Shown here piece after piece: positions 49,486 to 62,423 of a DNA stretch of 64,000 nt (within the stretch, counting starts at the first letter, position 1; the number at the start of each line of letters is the position of its first letter). The translations under genes and the position numbers were made by a program. This DNA is from Beaufortia kweichowensis (lineage: Eukaryota > Chordata > Actinopteri > Cypriniformes > Gastromyzontidae): positions 9,754,034 to 9,818,033 of the forward strand of contig CM032817.1 in NCBI GenBank assembly GCA_019155185.1, read 5' to 3'. The notes beneath the pieces were generated by a model that saw nothing but the letters and a program-made list of their open reading frames with translations, was not told the DNA's origin and ran no database searches.

Positions 49486-49722
49486 CTGCAGGTGAGCGGT
49501 GTGGGGTGACGGGCTGGAGAGTGCGTCTCGCGGAGAGTTGCCGGCAGCGGAGAGCGTCACGGGAAAGTGTGCGCGTTTATCGGTGTCATCACTCCAACTG
49601 TGTTTATACAGACTCGCATCATAAACAAGCGCCTCTTTGGCCCCGTCCCTCACGCGTCGCTCATGCATACTTAAACCAGCAGTGCACCCATTAAAAAAAA
49701 AACGGCCCCTATCTCCTGACAA
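49486..49722 (-). other. Candidate foxp2 5' exon, minus strand (start not defined)
   Basis: CpG-rich sequence ending at a minus-strand donor CTGCAG|GTAATA at 49486. It is a reasonable foxp2 untranslated first exon lying 7.3 kb upstream of the exon 2 acceptor. The upper limit is arbitrary. The same spot reads CTGCAG|GTGAGC on the plus strand, so the strand is ambiguous. An ATG at 49722 opens a minus-strand reading frame to the donor. Confidence 0.35.
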
Positions 49723-50101
49723 TTATTCCTTCATCTCCACTTGTCACCGAGCAATTATGACAGCGTGCAGACAGGGCCCAATAGGAGAAGCTGTGCTTTG
49801 GAAAACCGAGCAACTGGTCGAAGAAGAGGGGAGGTGGAAAAAAGTGCCAAAATGGAAATGTATCGCCCTAACCTGGACCTTTTCTGTCTTTCTGTGACGA
49901 CCTGAAAATAAGAAGATCAACAGTGCTATGAGTGCTATGTATCCAAATTATTAAAGCAACCGCTTAAATGTTGCAGGTGGTTTTGTTTTCTGGACTTTCT
50001 GATCTTGAAATGGTCTTTAAAAATTTGTGTTCCTCTCCTCTAGTTTCTTTTCTTTTTGTTCTTTTGAAAGTCTTTCGTCCTTGATGAGTATGCCGCTGAG
50101 C

Positions 50102-50120
50102 GTGTGTGTGTGTGTGTGTG
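50102..50120. repeat. Short (GT)n tract
   Basis: 19 bases of GT/TG within the CpG-rich region. Confidence 0.95.
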
Positions 50121-50159
50121 ACCGTGCGTTGTATGCTGCCGTCTGAGTGCTCCCTCGCA

Positions 50160-50377
50160 GTCTGCGCATATAGCGGGACTCAGCTCGCGCTCCGCCGGGC
50201 ACCTCTCACTGCTCTCATTTGAGCGAGCAGCCACGACACGCGCACACACACTTTCTCTCGCGCATTCTCTTCTCTCTTTCACATACGCCTGCATTTTGTC
50301 TCGGATTGAGGGGGATTTAACACACACATACACGCAGCTCAGAGGACGTTCAGACTCCCTAAAACACTCCCGCAAAG
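50160..50377 (+). other. Candidate first exon of a divergent plus-strand transcript
   Basis: CpG-rich, pyrimidine-rich sequence ending in a strong plus-strand donor AAAG|GTAAGT at 50377/50378. No conserved reading frame. The exon start is not defined. It could belong to a divergent noncoding RNA or to the 5' exon of a neighbouring gene; no acceptor was assigned. Confidence 0.35.
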
Positions 50378-53300
50378 GTAAGTGTGCATGCCTGCCTTTT
50401 AATTTAAGCCTCGTCTGCCTGTGTTTGAAAGAGATTAATCAAGGACAGCTCCTCAGCGTGCAATTTTCTTAAAGGCACGATTGGGAGAGACTAAAAAATT
50501 AGCAAGCCTCATCTAAATAAGCTTCTTAAACACACAAAAGCCAAAGCAATGCCCAAACTAAACCTGCCTGCAATGCATGTACTGCAAAACGAAGAGAGAA
50601 AGTAACCTACCTTTTAAAGAACAACAGTCAATCCCATTCCCTAAAGGTAGAATCATTTAAAGATATTCTTAGAAGCCTTAAAGCATTAACTTCCATCAAA
50701 AATGAGGAATAAGATGCCACACGAAGGCAACAGCAAGAAAAAACTAGAAGGGGGGCCAGAGGTGGGGGGTACAAAAAGAAAAAACTAGCTGACGCTCACT
50801 GTCAAAGCCATCATCAAAGAAATATTTACAGCAGTATTCACAGGAACAGCACGGAGCAGCTCTGCCCGATCACGTCCGAGCCCGTGGCATTTTACGCCTG
50901 TAATTAAAACAAATCAGCCAGACCTCTGATTGTTTTGGCACCCGAGGACTAATCGTACACAAAAACCAGGGGTTTGATTGTCATGGTGGGTGGGGAAGGG
51001 GGGGACTTATCTTTTTTTCTTGCAAACGGAGGATGGAACGGTAGTTAAGTGACTTGGGTGATGGTACAATAGCAGTTCTTGTAAAGTAATAAATAAATGT
51101 TTTGCTTTCCATAGCAAAGCAAACCTGTAAGACTGATCAGGATGCCCGATAAAACTTAAAAAAAACATCATTACATGGGGTGGAATCAAAACACAAAAAA
51201 GGAAAGAAAACAAAAAAGCTTTTTCACAGTTTTTCCCACAGGCCAATTTGTCTTTACAGATGTTAATCGAATGTAAATGACTAACATACTGTTTTATTTT
51301 CTAACCATAATTAAACCCACAAAGCACTATCCACGAGATATCTGCCATACTATAAACAGTACACACGAGACACGGCGTGGGGCGTTTTCAACTAATGGTG
51401 TTTGTCAAATTTTTTGTATTTTTCCCCCTCTCACTTGGTTTTCTCGCCCTGCATGCCACAGATGTTTTCCTTCGTAGCTCCGGCAGACAGGAATCTACTC
51501 GCTGAGACGAAAGCTACGATCTCCCCTAGGAGACAAGTACAAAGGCCAGTCTGCACGCGGCAGATGCGAAAGCAAGTCCATCTGCTACGGGCTTCCCGTC
51601 ACCACATGGAGATTGAAGAGTGAAGCTCGAAAGGATGCATTTGCGTAGACGTCGCTGGAACGCGAGCGAGGGACCAGCTGTTAGTAAATGGACAACAACG
51701 GCGTGTGTGAATGTGCATTTTAAACAGATGGAAAAGAAGTAAAGCAGACTGACGTAAAAGCCTTTTTGTCAAGATTTATATGAAAATGACATGCAGTTTC
51801 AACCCATTTGTACAATCAATTACCACACTTCACAAGTGTAGATACAAAAATGAGCAAATACACACTCATACTTGACTCATATTAGGCAAGAACTTTCATG
51901 TTTTTTACAATCCACCCAAGCCATACATGACAGATTTATTTGGTTAAAGATCTAGCCTCCAACGCATTGTAAGATCACTTTAACTTCCAGCTCAGAGCGC
52001 TACGCTGGCATGATATAACAGGCTTTGAGTAGCACATTATCTACCAGCTCCACTAAAACATATTTTAACTGTATGATATCATTAGAAAGCGCTGATTTCC
52101 AGCCAAAAACTTAAACAGTTTCTGGCCTCAACTCTAATGACTGGAGCAAACGCTGAATGAGGAAGTGTAAAAGGTTATACTGGAAGCGACAAAATGACCT
52201 CAGGTCTCTGCAAAACCGCAGAAATGAGTGTGTCATATTTACATTTCACCTAAAATGCTACAGGCTACATCGGGGTCTAATGTTTACTTCACAAGACGAA
52301 CCTGACCATTTGTTCTGTCTGTTTCTTACTTTTGTCTCATTTCACAGAGCTGCCAAGGTCAATGAGGACAGACAATTCCACCAGCAGCTCTTAAGCGGGC
52401 AAGCTACGGGTGTGATTTGGGGGGAGTTAAGAGAACCTGTGTAGGCAACACTGGTGTAGCATTCAGTCTCTAGGCAATTGCTAATTTTTCATGGCAACCC
52501 CTTCAACTTTTAATTTTCAATTAAAGCACACACAAAATGCCCTGGCCCAAGCCAGCAGAAGGTGTCAAAAGCCAATCTGTGCACACCATGCTTTTTACCA
52601 AGACGGTGCCATGCTGGCTCATAGTTACACAATCACACCTGATCTATGCTCTGCAATTACACTGACAACACAAAAGACAAAATTCATCCCCAAATAAAGC
52701 CAATGCATACTAATGATTAGTCAAAGAATTGTTCTCAGCCAGAAGTTATAGCGCCCTCTTCTGTCACGTCTAAAATCTGAGTCGAATTTTAACCATTCTA
52801 AAATTGGTTTAATTGTTTTTTGCAAAATAATGTGAAAAAAACTAATTTGTTGTCAATTAAATATATACTATGTATACAGCAAGTCCAAAAGTCTAAATCC
52901 ATGTTTATTTTGCATTTTTATAATGTTACACTTTTTAATTGACAGCATAGTTATTTGAGGGAATTAAGATTATGAATAAATTGAAAAAATTAAAACAATT
53001 TAAATTGGTATATTAGCAGGCATGGACTCAAAATCTGACAATCCATGTTATTCCAATGTGATTTGAGAAAGTTTTACACAAAAAATTAACAAGGTCTGTC
53101 ATACATTTGCTTACGTGATAACTAAGAAACAATGCAGAATCATATTTACTTCTATATTTAGATTTAAATTTGATTTTGAATACCATATTGAATGTGAATC
53201 AGACTTTTACACAACTTCAGCAATATCATTTATTATCAGTCATTTAGAAATACCTATGGGTCAGCCTTTACTAAAGACTGGGCTAACATTAGATTAAGCC

Positions 53301-56300
53301 AAGCCAATGCTACTGAAGATCTGTGTTTTAGGCCTTACAGAAATGTCTGAATCACTAAAGCCGTGTGGCTGGAGAGCTATCTACTTCTCCGCCTCCAGTC
53401 CATCCAACTGATGAGTGAGCCAACGAAATGCACTTCATGCTTGTATACAGCACTAATAAACTCTTAGCTGTACTCCGCACATATTCTCGTTTGTAAGGGT
53501 TCTAAAAAAAAGTGAAAATTTGAAAGTATGTAAGTTATTGATTCATATTAGTATCAGCACTGGCCATTAAAAAAAACAATGAACATTATTTAGATTAAAG
53601 GTTCTTCTAAACATAGTTTTTCTTTATTTCAAGCTAAAAATATGCACTTCAGTGGAAATCAGAATGTATCAGGCATTTCAAAAAGCCAAAACATAATAGT
53701 CTAATTACGCTTACGTCTGTTAATAAAAAAACAAAGAAAAAGACAGATTAATGACAAACTCGTAAGCCCGACATCTCTTCACCTTAATGACGTTCTTCAT
53801 CAAAGATCAATATGACCTGAAATGGACCATTAGAGCACAATGATTATATAACAAGCAACTAAACATTATAATATACTGTACTTAAGCAGCAAGGTATCCA
53901 TGGCAACCTCCCTTTGCCATGCATGGCGGAGCCTTAATGAAGTCCTATTAAATGGCCTATAATGATAGTGTCCAAATGTATTTGCATATATACTTCAGTA
54001 GACAGAAAAGGGGAAGCAAAGCTTAGCAATCACAACACCACAAGATAAGATGCTTGTGTTTAATCTGAGGAATTACTCTAAAAATAACAACCCTGAGCCT
54101 CAAAGAGCTTGAAGACATAACGCACATTGAAATAAGCTGGTAAATAAGCTATATTCAGTGGCAACTCCATTAAAATTCTAATTAAGCTCAGGGAACGTGA
54201 GTAAGATGGGAATCCCCTCACATGTGACTTCCATTTGTGACCCTGGCCGGACACCCGACAAGATGTCCCAGAGAGAGTGTTTACTTGATTTAATATCAAC
54301 AGCCGCAGCAAGCGTTAGGAAAGGGCCCTGCCTTCAGTTCCTATTGAAAATAAACCAGCTCTCACTCATAAAGGCTGAAACATCAACACACACAACCGGG
54401 AGCCACAGAGAACGCTCACTCTCCCCCTTTCTCATTTTCTCAGTTTAATGATACCTGCTTCACTCTAGCATCTGTAGGGAGGATTGAAGTATATATTTTG
54501 TGCGCAAAATAAAAGCGATCGAAATGACAGAAGTCAGACAGTTCAAGCTGACCAGCCACTTCAAACAGAAAGCCCCGCAGAACGAGACAGACTCTCTAGG
54601 TTAAATTGGCTCTTCTGTGTCTACCCTTAAAATGTGGCTCCTTCAAAAGCGCATTTGAATTAGATGAGTTGATGAAATCAAAGACTTGACTGTGTGGGTA
54701 AATTTATACAAGCAAGTGCGGCTCACAGCAGTTTACCTGTTATGCGGCAGATGAAAGCCATCTGAATGGCAGTCGCCTTCCTTTCTCACTCGAGAAATAT
54801 TATAATACTGTACAGGCTGTAATTTGTATTAGTGTCACATTGTTGGGAGAAATGCAGGTAATGGGTATTTGATGCGCTGTGAGCTGCCAAACTTGTAATA
54901 AGATTAAAGGCTACACAAGTGGGACTCATCAATGACCACTCAATACGTTTGTCAACATGACAGAACCTCAAAATATAGCAATACGTTATGCTTTTAAATT
55001 CTTAATTCAAAGGAAAATAGGAAATGCACACTACTTATTGTACAGACAACAATTTTTCCTTTTTAAAAAAACATAAGTTGCATTTGGCTGTGCAAAAGTT
55101 GCCGCCATGAGGTTAGGCTTGTTAATGGTTGCCAAGGTACTACTATGTGGTTGTTACTGTTTTTCAGGCTGGTTAGGCTAGTGGTAAAACACTAATCAAA
55201 AACTGTGCACAAAAGCTTTCTGATCGGTTTTAAATCCACAGCTAAACATCAGAAATTGATAGAAAGAGAATGAGGCCAAGAAAAGGTAAAAACAAAGTGA
55301 TAAAGAGCAGAAGAAAAGTTGGGCACATTTTAGACTCTCACATTACACCAAAACCCAAAAGTACACATCCAATTCAGCAGTTTTGATTCTATTCAATCAG
55401 ACACGGTTTACTCAAAAAAAGGCTAAATTAATTCAGGAAAACACCATCCCACCAAAGAATAATAAACTCATTATGAGGAAATTTAAAACCGTTCTCCATG
55501 CCGCAGCTAATTTAAACCTAATTTTTACTAGCCACTAATTCAGTGGGGGGGTAGGAATAGGAATTACATCTGGAGGTAATTCACTGTGTGGAGGAGAGCC
55601 AAATAAAAAATATGAGCGGAAGACAAAGAGGGGGTGGCGTTGTTCTGGTCTCTGAAAACTACAGAATGTTTTTACATTGCTGTCATCATATAAGGATCAG
55701 CACGGCCATAGGTGCTGTGTACATGGGATCCATCAGACCCTGATGCTGATCCGATCCCTGATGATCAGACCGCCTCAGAGAGAACTGCCTGCACTGTTTG
55801 CTGTAGAGCGTCTCACCTCACCACTTATATTCAAAACACCTCATGCTGGAACGTGGAACATCTGTGTCAACACATGACAGCATCTAAAAGGGGGTGAGCT
55901 TGTTAGCCAGACAACTTGAGAATAGCAGAACATGTAAATACTAAAACAACAATTCCCAACCCCACCAGTGACCCGTATACTAAACGATAAAACTTGTAAA
56001 CAAGCAAATGGGACCCTTACTACGTAATGGACTAAGAGCCGGCAGTCCAGAAGACAGGCATGGCGGAGGCACACATCCCTTTTGCACGTTCCAGGTGTAA
56101 GGAAATGAAAAGTTTGTACTGCAATAATCTACTTTGAAAAGTGAGTAAAAAAGACATTTACATTCGATACAGACTATGACAGCCGCCCGCCCCAACACCT
56201 CAACCCCGACAAACCCCCATGTCCTCTTGAACAGAAAATGTGTTTTCCAAATGAAAATAAACTGAGGCCGGCCAGTTTGAGGCAGTTAAAGTCGGGAATA

Positions 56301-57873
56301 TGAGATCAAATAAAGACTCCCGTGGTGACTGAAAAGAAGAAATGAAATCGCTTCTGAGGAGAGATGTACCGGGTAATAAAATCACTCTTTTATACCTTCC
56401 TAAACGCCACATGTTCCCGTGGAGTGGTTAAGCTTTGGCGCGGCCAGTCAAAGACAGTATGCAAGTGGCAATTTTTACTTCCTGAAGATTTCCCTACCGA
56501 TATTCTTCTTAAACCTCACGCTCTGCAATTTGGCTTAAATGGCGAACTCTTTTAACATCAAGTTGGAGGAAAACTTTTGGGTGAAATTGCTTTAACAACA
56601 TTCTGGTGGTTAAAGGCGAGCGAGAACTTGGTATTCCATTAGGCTGATATTACAGTGGGTCCCATCGACCACCTGTTTCCATTCTGAAGAGAATGGGGTG
56701 TTGAATACAAGCTCCTGATTGGATATCGCAGATGGTATGGAGTGCAAACAAAAAAACATCTCGTTGGCTTCAACCGGAACAACCTATTCCTTTGAATCAC
56801 ATCAATTTATCTGGCCATCCATAAAGGCCCTAACGGTGGAATTATGGTGCATTACCAAAAACATGTAATTGATTTGCCTTTGAAAAGGTAGCCACAGTAA
56901 CTTTCAGGCCGCGTTTTAGCCACATCAGACAGCTATATTGAAGGGCATTAGGAAAACGGAGGAATACATTATAATTTATAATACAGTGGTTATTAGAGTC
57001 CCAATAAAAAGGGTTTAGAAAGTAAAATGATTCACTTATCAGTTGGCTTACATGGTACTTAAAAGCATCTCTTGTCGGTCGTTTTAGCAGCAAAAAAAAT
57101 GTGTTCCTAATGACATTGAAAACAGGACTGCATGTACAGATTTCCCTCCCAATGCAAATGGTTTCTATTAATTCCTGGAACAGCACAAAAAAAATGTAAC
57201 TGTTTATGCAAAAAGGAAAAAAATTAGAAAAATAATAGTTCAGAATGCAAGCATTCATTATAAAATATGCACTGATCACATTCAAAACGCCAACCAATCA
57301 AAAACCCTGAAACATTAAACTGTGGCTTCTATTCAATGTACAAATTGCTCGGTGCCATAAAAAGCTTAGATAATTTATACCAAAAGCCATAGCATGGCAA
57401 AATTGGGCTTTTGTAATAAAATTAAGCATGTTCAAATTAATCAAATGAACCAAATAAAATGTTACCTGGAAATGGGTGATGAAGAATTAAAACAGTAAAT
57501 TTATACAGATGGAATGTGACATGTGGGTTTTGAAACAAAATAGCACTGAAAAATACAAAAAAGGAAATAATTACTTAGCCAAAGGCAATTAGTTATCATT
57601 TTGGACTGTCTATACACTTCAAAAAGTTTCTTGATAAGTTTTGATAAAAGCTTTCTTTTCTTAGATCATCTTCAATTTGTGCGTCAGAAGTATTTCCTGT
57701 AACTTTTCATGCTTTTGCATTTCCGCCTTCAAATGGAATTAAAATGTTTACATGTATCGACACTGCTCCCCTGTGTAAATAGTGTTGTTATAGAAAGCAT
57801 TAACTGATGAATTAATTGATTGTGCTTGATAAATTCGAGCTGCACATTAAAGCACAAAAACACACACATTCTC

Positions 57874-57892
57874 ATATATATATATATATATA
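57874..57892. repeat. Short (AT)n tract
   Basis: 19 bases of alternating AT. Confidence 0.95.
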
Positions 57893-60800
57893 TCTGAATA
57901 ATCAAACACAAAACAGCCTCAGATAAATTTGTGCGTGTTACGATTACTTTAACATACACATCCAAACCTAAGCTTCAGGATCTCTGTCATCACATAAAGT
58001 CTTTGACACATACAAGTCCTTCTGCCACTTATTCTGTTAGATGAAAAACAGACGGGGGAAAACTAAAAGGATGTTCTGACAGTTTAAAGTGCCCAACAGC
58101 TGGTGCCGTTGGATCATCTAAACGCACATTCACCTCCCCAAACAAACAGCAGACCCGACTTCAAATACATAGCTGAGCTGTTAGGTAACCCTTCTATTGT
58201 CTAAGCTCACTAAGTTTCGATGGACAGCCCAAATTCTTCCTGCTGCTAAAACTACAAGCCCAGACCAACAACACATCTCACAATGCCAGCGAATAATAAG
58301 TGCAATGGCCACAGAAACATGCATGATCTCACAACTGTAACAACGTGCATCTTTCTACTCCGTAATCACAAAAGGAGCCCGTCGGAGGAAAAGTCAAACG
58401 GCAGGAGACAGGCTCCAAACAGTTTTTTTTTTGTTTGGTCCAGACAAATCTGGGCTTCCCCTTAAGACATTTAATACTCTGCAAAGGTAGCAAACCAGTG
58501 ACTACAGTAGTCCAGCATGCACACATACAGGAAATGAATTGGGTGTGCATTATGGAGCAGTTGTATTAAACACCGCACAGTCAATTAAAGACTAAATGGA
58601 AAGATTGAAAGAAACATTGACAAAAATGCATCAAGGGTGGAAAGTTCCCACTAATATAGGGGACTAACAATACACTCAGCTAATGATATAATATACAATA
58701 GTGAGTTTATGATTATATCACAATATTTCAAACAAAATGCACCAATTTTCAATAACATTTGTGATTTTGTTAAAGAACTGAAATTAATATTAATTAAATT
58801 AATAAATATTCAATATATCTGTCTGTCATTCTGTCATTTAAGTCATATCATAAAACATTCACCATAGCTTTACAATACATATCTTGGTGATATTGAAATA
58901 CATCTCTATGCACCCAAATAGATGATGTTAAATGGTAGTTGTCCACACTTGTCAGTCAGGTTTACATGTGCTTTATTCATCTTAATCGTTCTCCGGGTTA
59001 ACTTTAACTCCCAAATATAATTTGTTACACCAGCACACTTGGGCGGGGCCCAGTGTCCTAACTGGCCAAAAAAAATGAAAAGCAAATGTTTTATTAGCAG
59101 GTGACTGAGTGGTCAGCACACTCATACACAAAGAGAAATGTACACACACAAATTATAAATGCAAGGCGGGGAGTTGAACTTTTAACACCTTTCAAAGCCA
59201 ACGAACAGGCTGCTCTCTGGTTTTCTGCAGCTGCTGCTCTGCACTAATGCAAGACGGTGTCATGTGAAAACTATTCCTCTACCCAAACCACAGAGCTGGT
59301 CATTAATGAAACCCAGGCTGCACTGTGAGGTCATGAAAAGTCTACGTTTCAACAGCAGCATTTACAGGAACAAAATAATAATTCCCAAAGAATAGAGCAA
59401 AAATGGTGAACAAAAAATCAGATTCCAGTCCCAAGGACAGGGAAAAATAAATAAATTGTAGAGAACGATGGGCTCTCACATTTTCCCCCTGCGCTTTGCA
59501 AACAACCGTCAACTGCTTCTCAGAAACGGTGCTGCTTTAAAATAAGAGCAGACTAAACAAAACGATCCCAGCCAAGACAAACGCTCTGCAACTCTATACG
59601 CAGTCACATTTCAGGATGTTTCGGCTTAATTGCCAACTATCAAATCTCATACTGGAATTTGTCCATTTGGCAGAGACCCTAGCAGTGGACTTGAGAGAAT
59701 GTTGTTTAAAAAAGTGTCAGCTTTACGATGCAATGAAAAGAATTCTTTTCGGATGGAATTCAAGTTTTATGGAATTCAACTTTTTCTTGTCTATTTTTGT
59801 TTTGCTTCATCACAAATTTAGCATAATTTAAAATCATTACATTAAGACACTTCAAAATCTGTGGTCATTTTTCCATTAACTTTTCAGGTTTCTCTGCACC
59901 TGCCTGCAGTTCAAGTATACAAGGTTTGTATTTAATGTTCAAAACAGGTCACATAGTCTGTAGATGACCGACTTTGTAGTTTGAAGCTAATGATTGGCAC
60001 CAGGTGCGACTGGACGTGAAAGTGTATTACTGGGTTTAGTTTGCGTTTTTTGCAAGCTGCATTCAAAATGTGCTTGGATCAAAGGGCTGAATAGGCATGA
60101 TGCCCCAGTGTACCAATGCTAACCAGGATGGGTGAGATGCAACAGTTTGAACACGCAGAAGGGACAAGCACTATCAGGTCTATGAGGGCAGGATAATCGG
60201 TTTGTCACTCTGAGCATCTTGTGGCATTCTGCTTTTTTAAGTCAGACTTTCAAACTCCCAGATCCCAAAACTTCAAACAACCAAAATACCAGCACATTCA
60301 TAAAACAGAACAGAACCGCTGGGAATTTAAGACGGAGAGAGAGAGAGTGTACACACACACGCTCATAATACTCATTCACACATGTACACACTCTCTCACA
60401 CACAAAGGTAGCAGCCTCGACAGCAGATGGTAAAATTAACATTTCAACAGTTCTTCTTTCATGTAGGTCTCGGCAGTACCCTTTTTTTCTGGAAAAAATG
60501 TAAGGGCTAGGGTTTGGAAAGATGCAAGGCTATAGAGAAAGCATCTGGAAAGGGGGAAGAAGAATATTGGCTTATTGCTCCTGATGGTCCTCCGCTATGA
60601 AAAATTAAATAGGTCTGTTTTGCAGGTTTGGCTCTCTGGAGTGCTCTCCGCTCTGCTATGGAAACATCATCTCAGTCATTTATATGTGCTAGAACACCTG
60701 GTGATGAAGAAAAATAAACTTTTGAGGGGGGGGGCTTTTTTAAATTTAGCCTGCTGACTTTTTCACCTTCTTTTAATCGCATCCATTTTCCCTTGTTTGC

Positions 60801-60989
60801 CGTTCTTCTCATTTTTAAAAATGCATTCGTGAGAAATACAGACCCGTTTTGCAAAGTAACATGCTCTACAAACTGGCACTTTTTTTTATAGAAAGTGCCT
60901 AATGCATTTCAAATAAATAAATAAATGGGTGGAAAAAAATAAAAGATCAAAATAGCTAAGTGACAGACCTGTTTGAATGGAACGCTTGA

Positions 60990-61520
60990 GTAGAGGCCAT
61001 TAATTTGGACACAGTTATGGCTAAATTACATGTGTTTCACCTCTGTGACATTTTAAATGCAATTAAAAGCTGGTTATGAAAGAGCGCGCACTTCCTCGTG
61101 ATGAGGGAAATCGCTGCGGTGATTAACATGCAAACGAGCTCACGCTGGCGGAGTAGATTGAGCTTTGAAAACCCCATTTACTTTTGTGTGATTATCTATT
61201 TACCAGTACACAGCCTTCAATCTCGCACCATTTCCTCTTCGCATTACACTCCCACCTTTATTTACAAAGGCGCAACTGTATGGCACACTTTTACCATACG
61301 TTCAAACCGCCATGCATTTGTCTTAAAATTACTAAAAGCAGAGTTTGATTTAGGAAATGTGCATAAGCCTCCTCAGAGCGAGCATGCAGCTGGAGCATGT
61401 CACATATCAGCCCTACCATTCGGCTATGATGATTCTGTAAATGCTTCATTAACAAAACGTCTCCAAATGCAGTTTTACAAGCTGGCCCCTGATAAATTGT
61501 AAGTTTGCAGAGATGTTCCA
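60990..61520. promoter_or_regulatory. Candidate conserved noncoding element, far upstream
   Basis: 530 bases of complex sequence with few stops on both strands, no repeats, and homeodomain-type cores (GGCCATTAATTTGGAC, GCGGTGATTAACATGCAAAC). Open frames overlap on both strands, but neither has the marks of a protein family; constraint on noncoding DNA is the likelier reason. Confidence 0.35.
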
Positions 61521-62160
61521 GATGAGGACGAGGGATCTTCTGAACACGCAGGCCCTTCTGACTGTCTCGCCAGAGGAGCTTTGGATTTAGATTGAAATGA
61601 ACTGTGCAGGAAACACTCAGAGCGCTATTATGTTTCGGCGTGTTGATGCAATTATCATCTGAACGCCTGGCAGCATCAGAGGAATCTAATTTAATTAATT
61701 TAAACGGATGAACAACCACAAAATTCCTGTTGTAAAAAATGTGCGTATAGATAAATGCCAGAAATCAAAAAGTGGAGGACTAAGTCATATCATGATGTAA
61801 AATAATGAACCATAGACCTGCAAATTGCATTTTTAACAAACAGCCAAGTGATTATGATGTTAAAAACATGGTTGAGTTTTTAAAGCAATTTATGAATTCA
61901 AGATAACAATTATGAATATTTATACATTTAGGATTATATTTAAACAAAAATATAAGAGATAGTATATATTTTATGTCCTTTAAATAGTCATCATTATTTA
62001 AGTTATTAAGTTATTTACTATTATTTTTTAATCTCCTTTACTTTAAATGATGCTATGATGTTTATAGTAAAACTGCAGGAATCAGAAATTGACTATTGTC
62101 TTACTATAGTAATTATAGTTTAACCATGGTATTTGTTGTCAATTCATGATACAAATGTAA

Positions 62161-62423
62161 TACACTGTAAAAAAGGATGTGTTATTTTTTAACACATTTT
62201 TTGTTGTTTGCTGTTTAACACATAATGTGTCATTTTGTGTTAAATACATAAAAGGGACAACACATGTTGAGTTGAAAGTAACACAAGTTGAGTTAAAAGC
62301 AACACAAAATGTGTTGTTTTTAAATTAACACAAAGATGTGTCTAGTTAGGGACAACACATCTGTGTGTTGTCCCTAACTAGACACATCTTGTGTTATTTT
62401 AACACATCTGTTTTTAGAGTGTA
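62161..62423. mobile_element. Short inverted-repeat DNA element (MITE-like)
   Basis: 263 bases whose ends are imperfect inverted repeats: TACACTGTAAAAAAGGATGT at the left and, on the other strand, TACACTCTAAAAACAGATGT at the right. TA at each border may be the target-site duplication. Inside are several variants of AACACA and a 27-bp near-perfect palindrome. No coding capacity. Probably a nonautonomous DNA transposon; the superfamily was not determined. Confidence 0.75.
62333..62390. repeat. 27-bp perfect inverted repeat, 4-bp loop
   Basis: Arms 62333-62359 and 62364-62390 are exact complements around the loop TCTG, each containing GTGTCTAGTTAGGGACAACA or its complement. With a one-base bulge the pairing extends to about 33 bp. 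Confidence 0.95.

Larger units (their letters stand above)
49490..50400. promoter_or_regulatory. CpG-rich candidate divergent promoter region
   Basis: Two CpG-dense segments (about 49490-49680 and 50080-50375) flank a less dense centre. Minus-strand and plus-strand donors face outward (49486 and 50377). This geometry fits a bidirectional promoter driving foxp2 on the minus strand and a divergent transcript on the plus strand. There is no clear TATA box apart from CATATAGCGG at about 50167. Confidence 0.45.
50401..62160. other. Upstream region without recognisable genes
   Basis: About 11.8 kb of AT-rich unique sequence. No ORF resembles a known protein; the longest open frames lack family features. 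Complex, possibly constrained blocks are seen at about 54190-54440, 56270-56700 and 60990-61520. There is a short (AT)n tract at 57874-57892 and a weak CTCF-like site at 52752-52764. Confidence 0.7.

Noticed and set aside
56842..57297. Longest open reading frame in the window (151 codons, minus strand)
   Set aside because: Rich in Phe, Asn, Ile and Tyr as expected of translated AT-rich DNA; no domain, no family resemblance, no splice context.
61098..61719. Two overlapping open frames on opposite strands (134 and 142 codons)
   Set aside because: Neither shows a recognisable domain. Overlap on both strands points to low stop density rather than coding; kept as a noncoding candidate.
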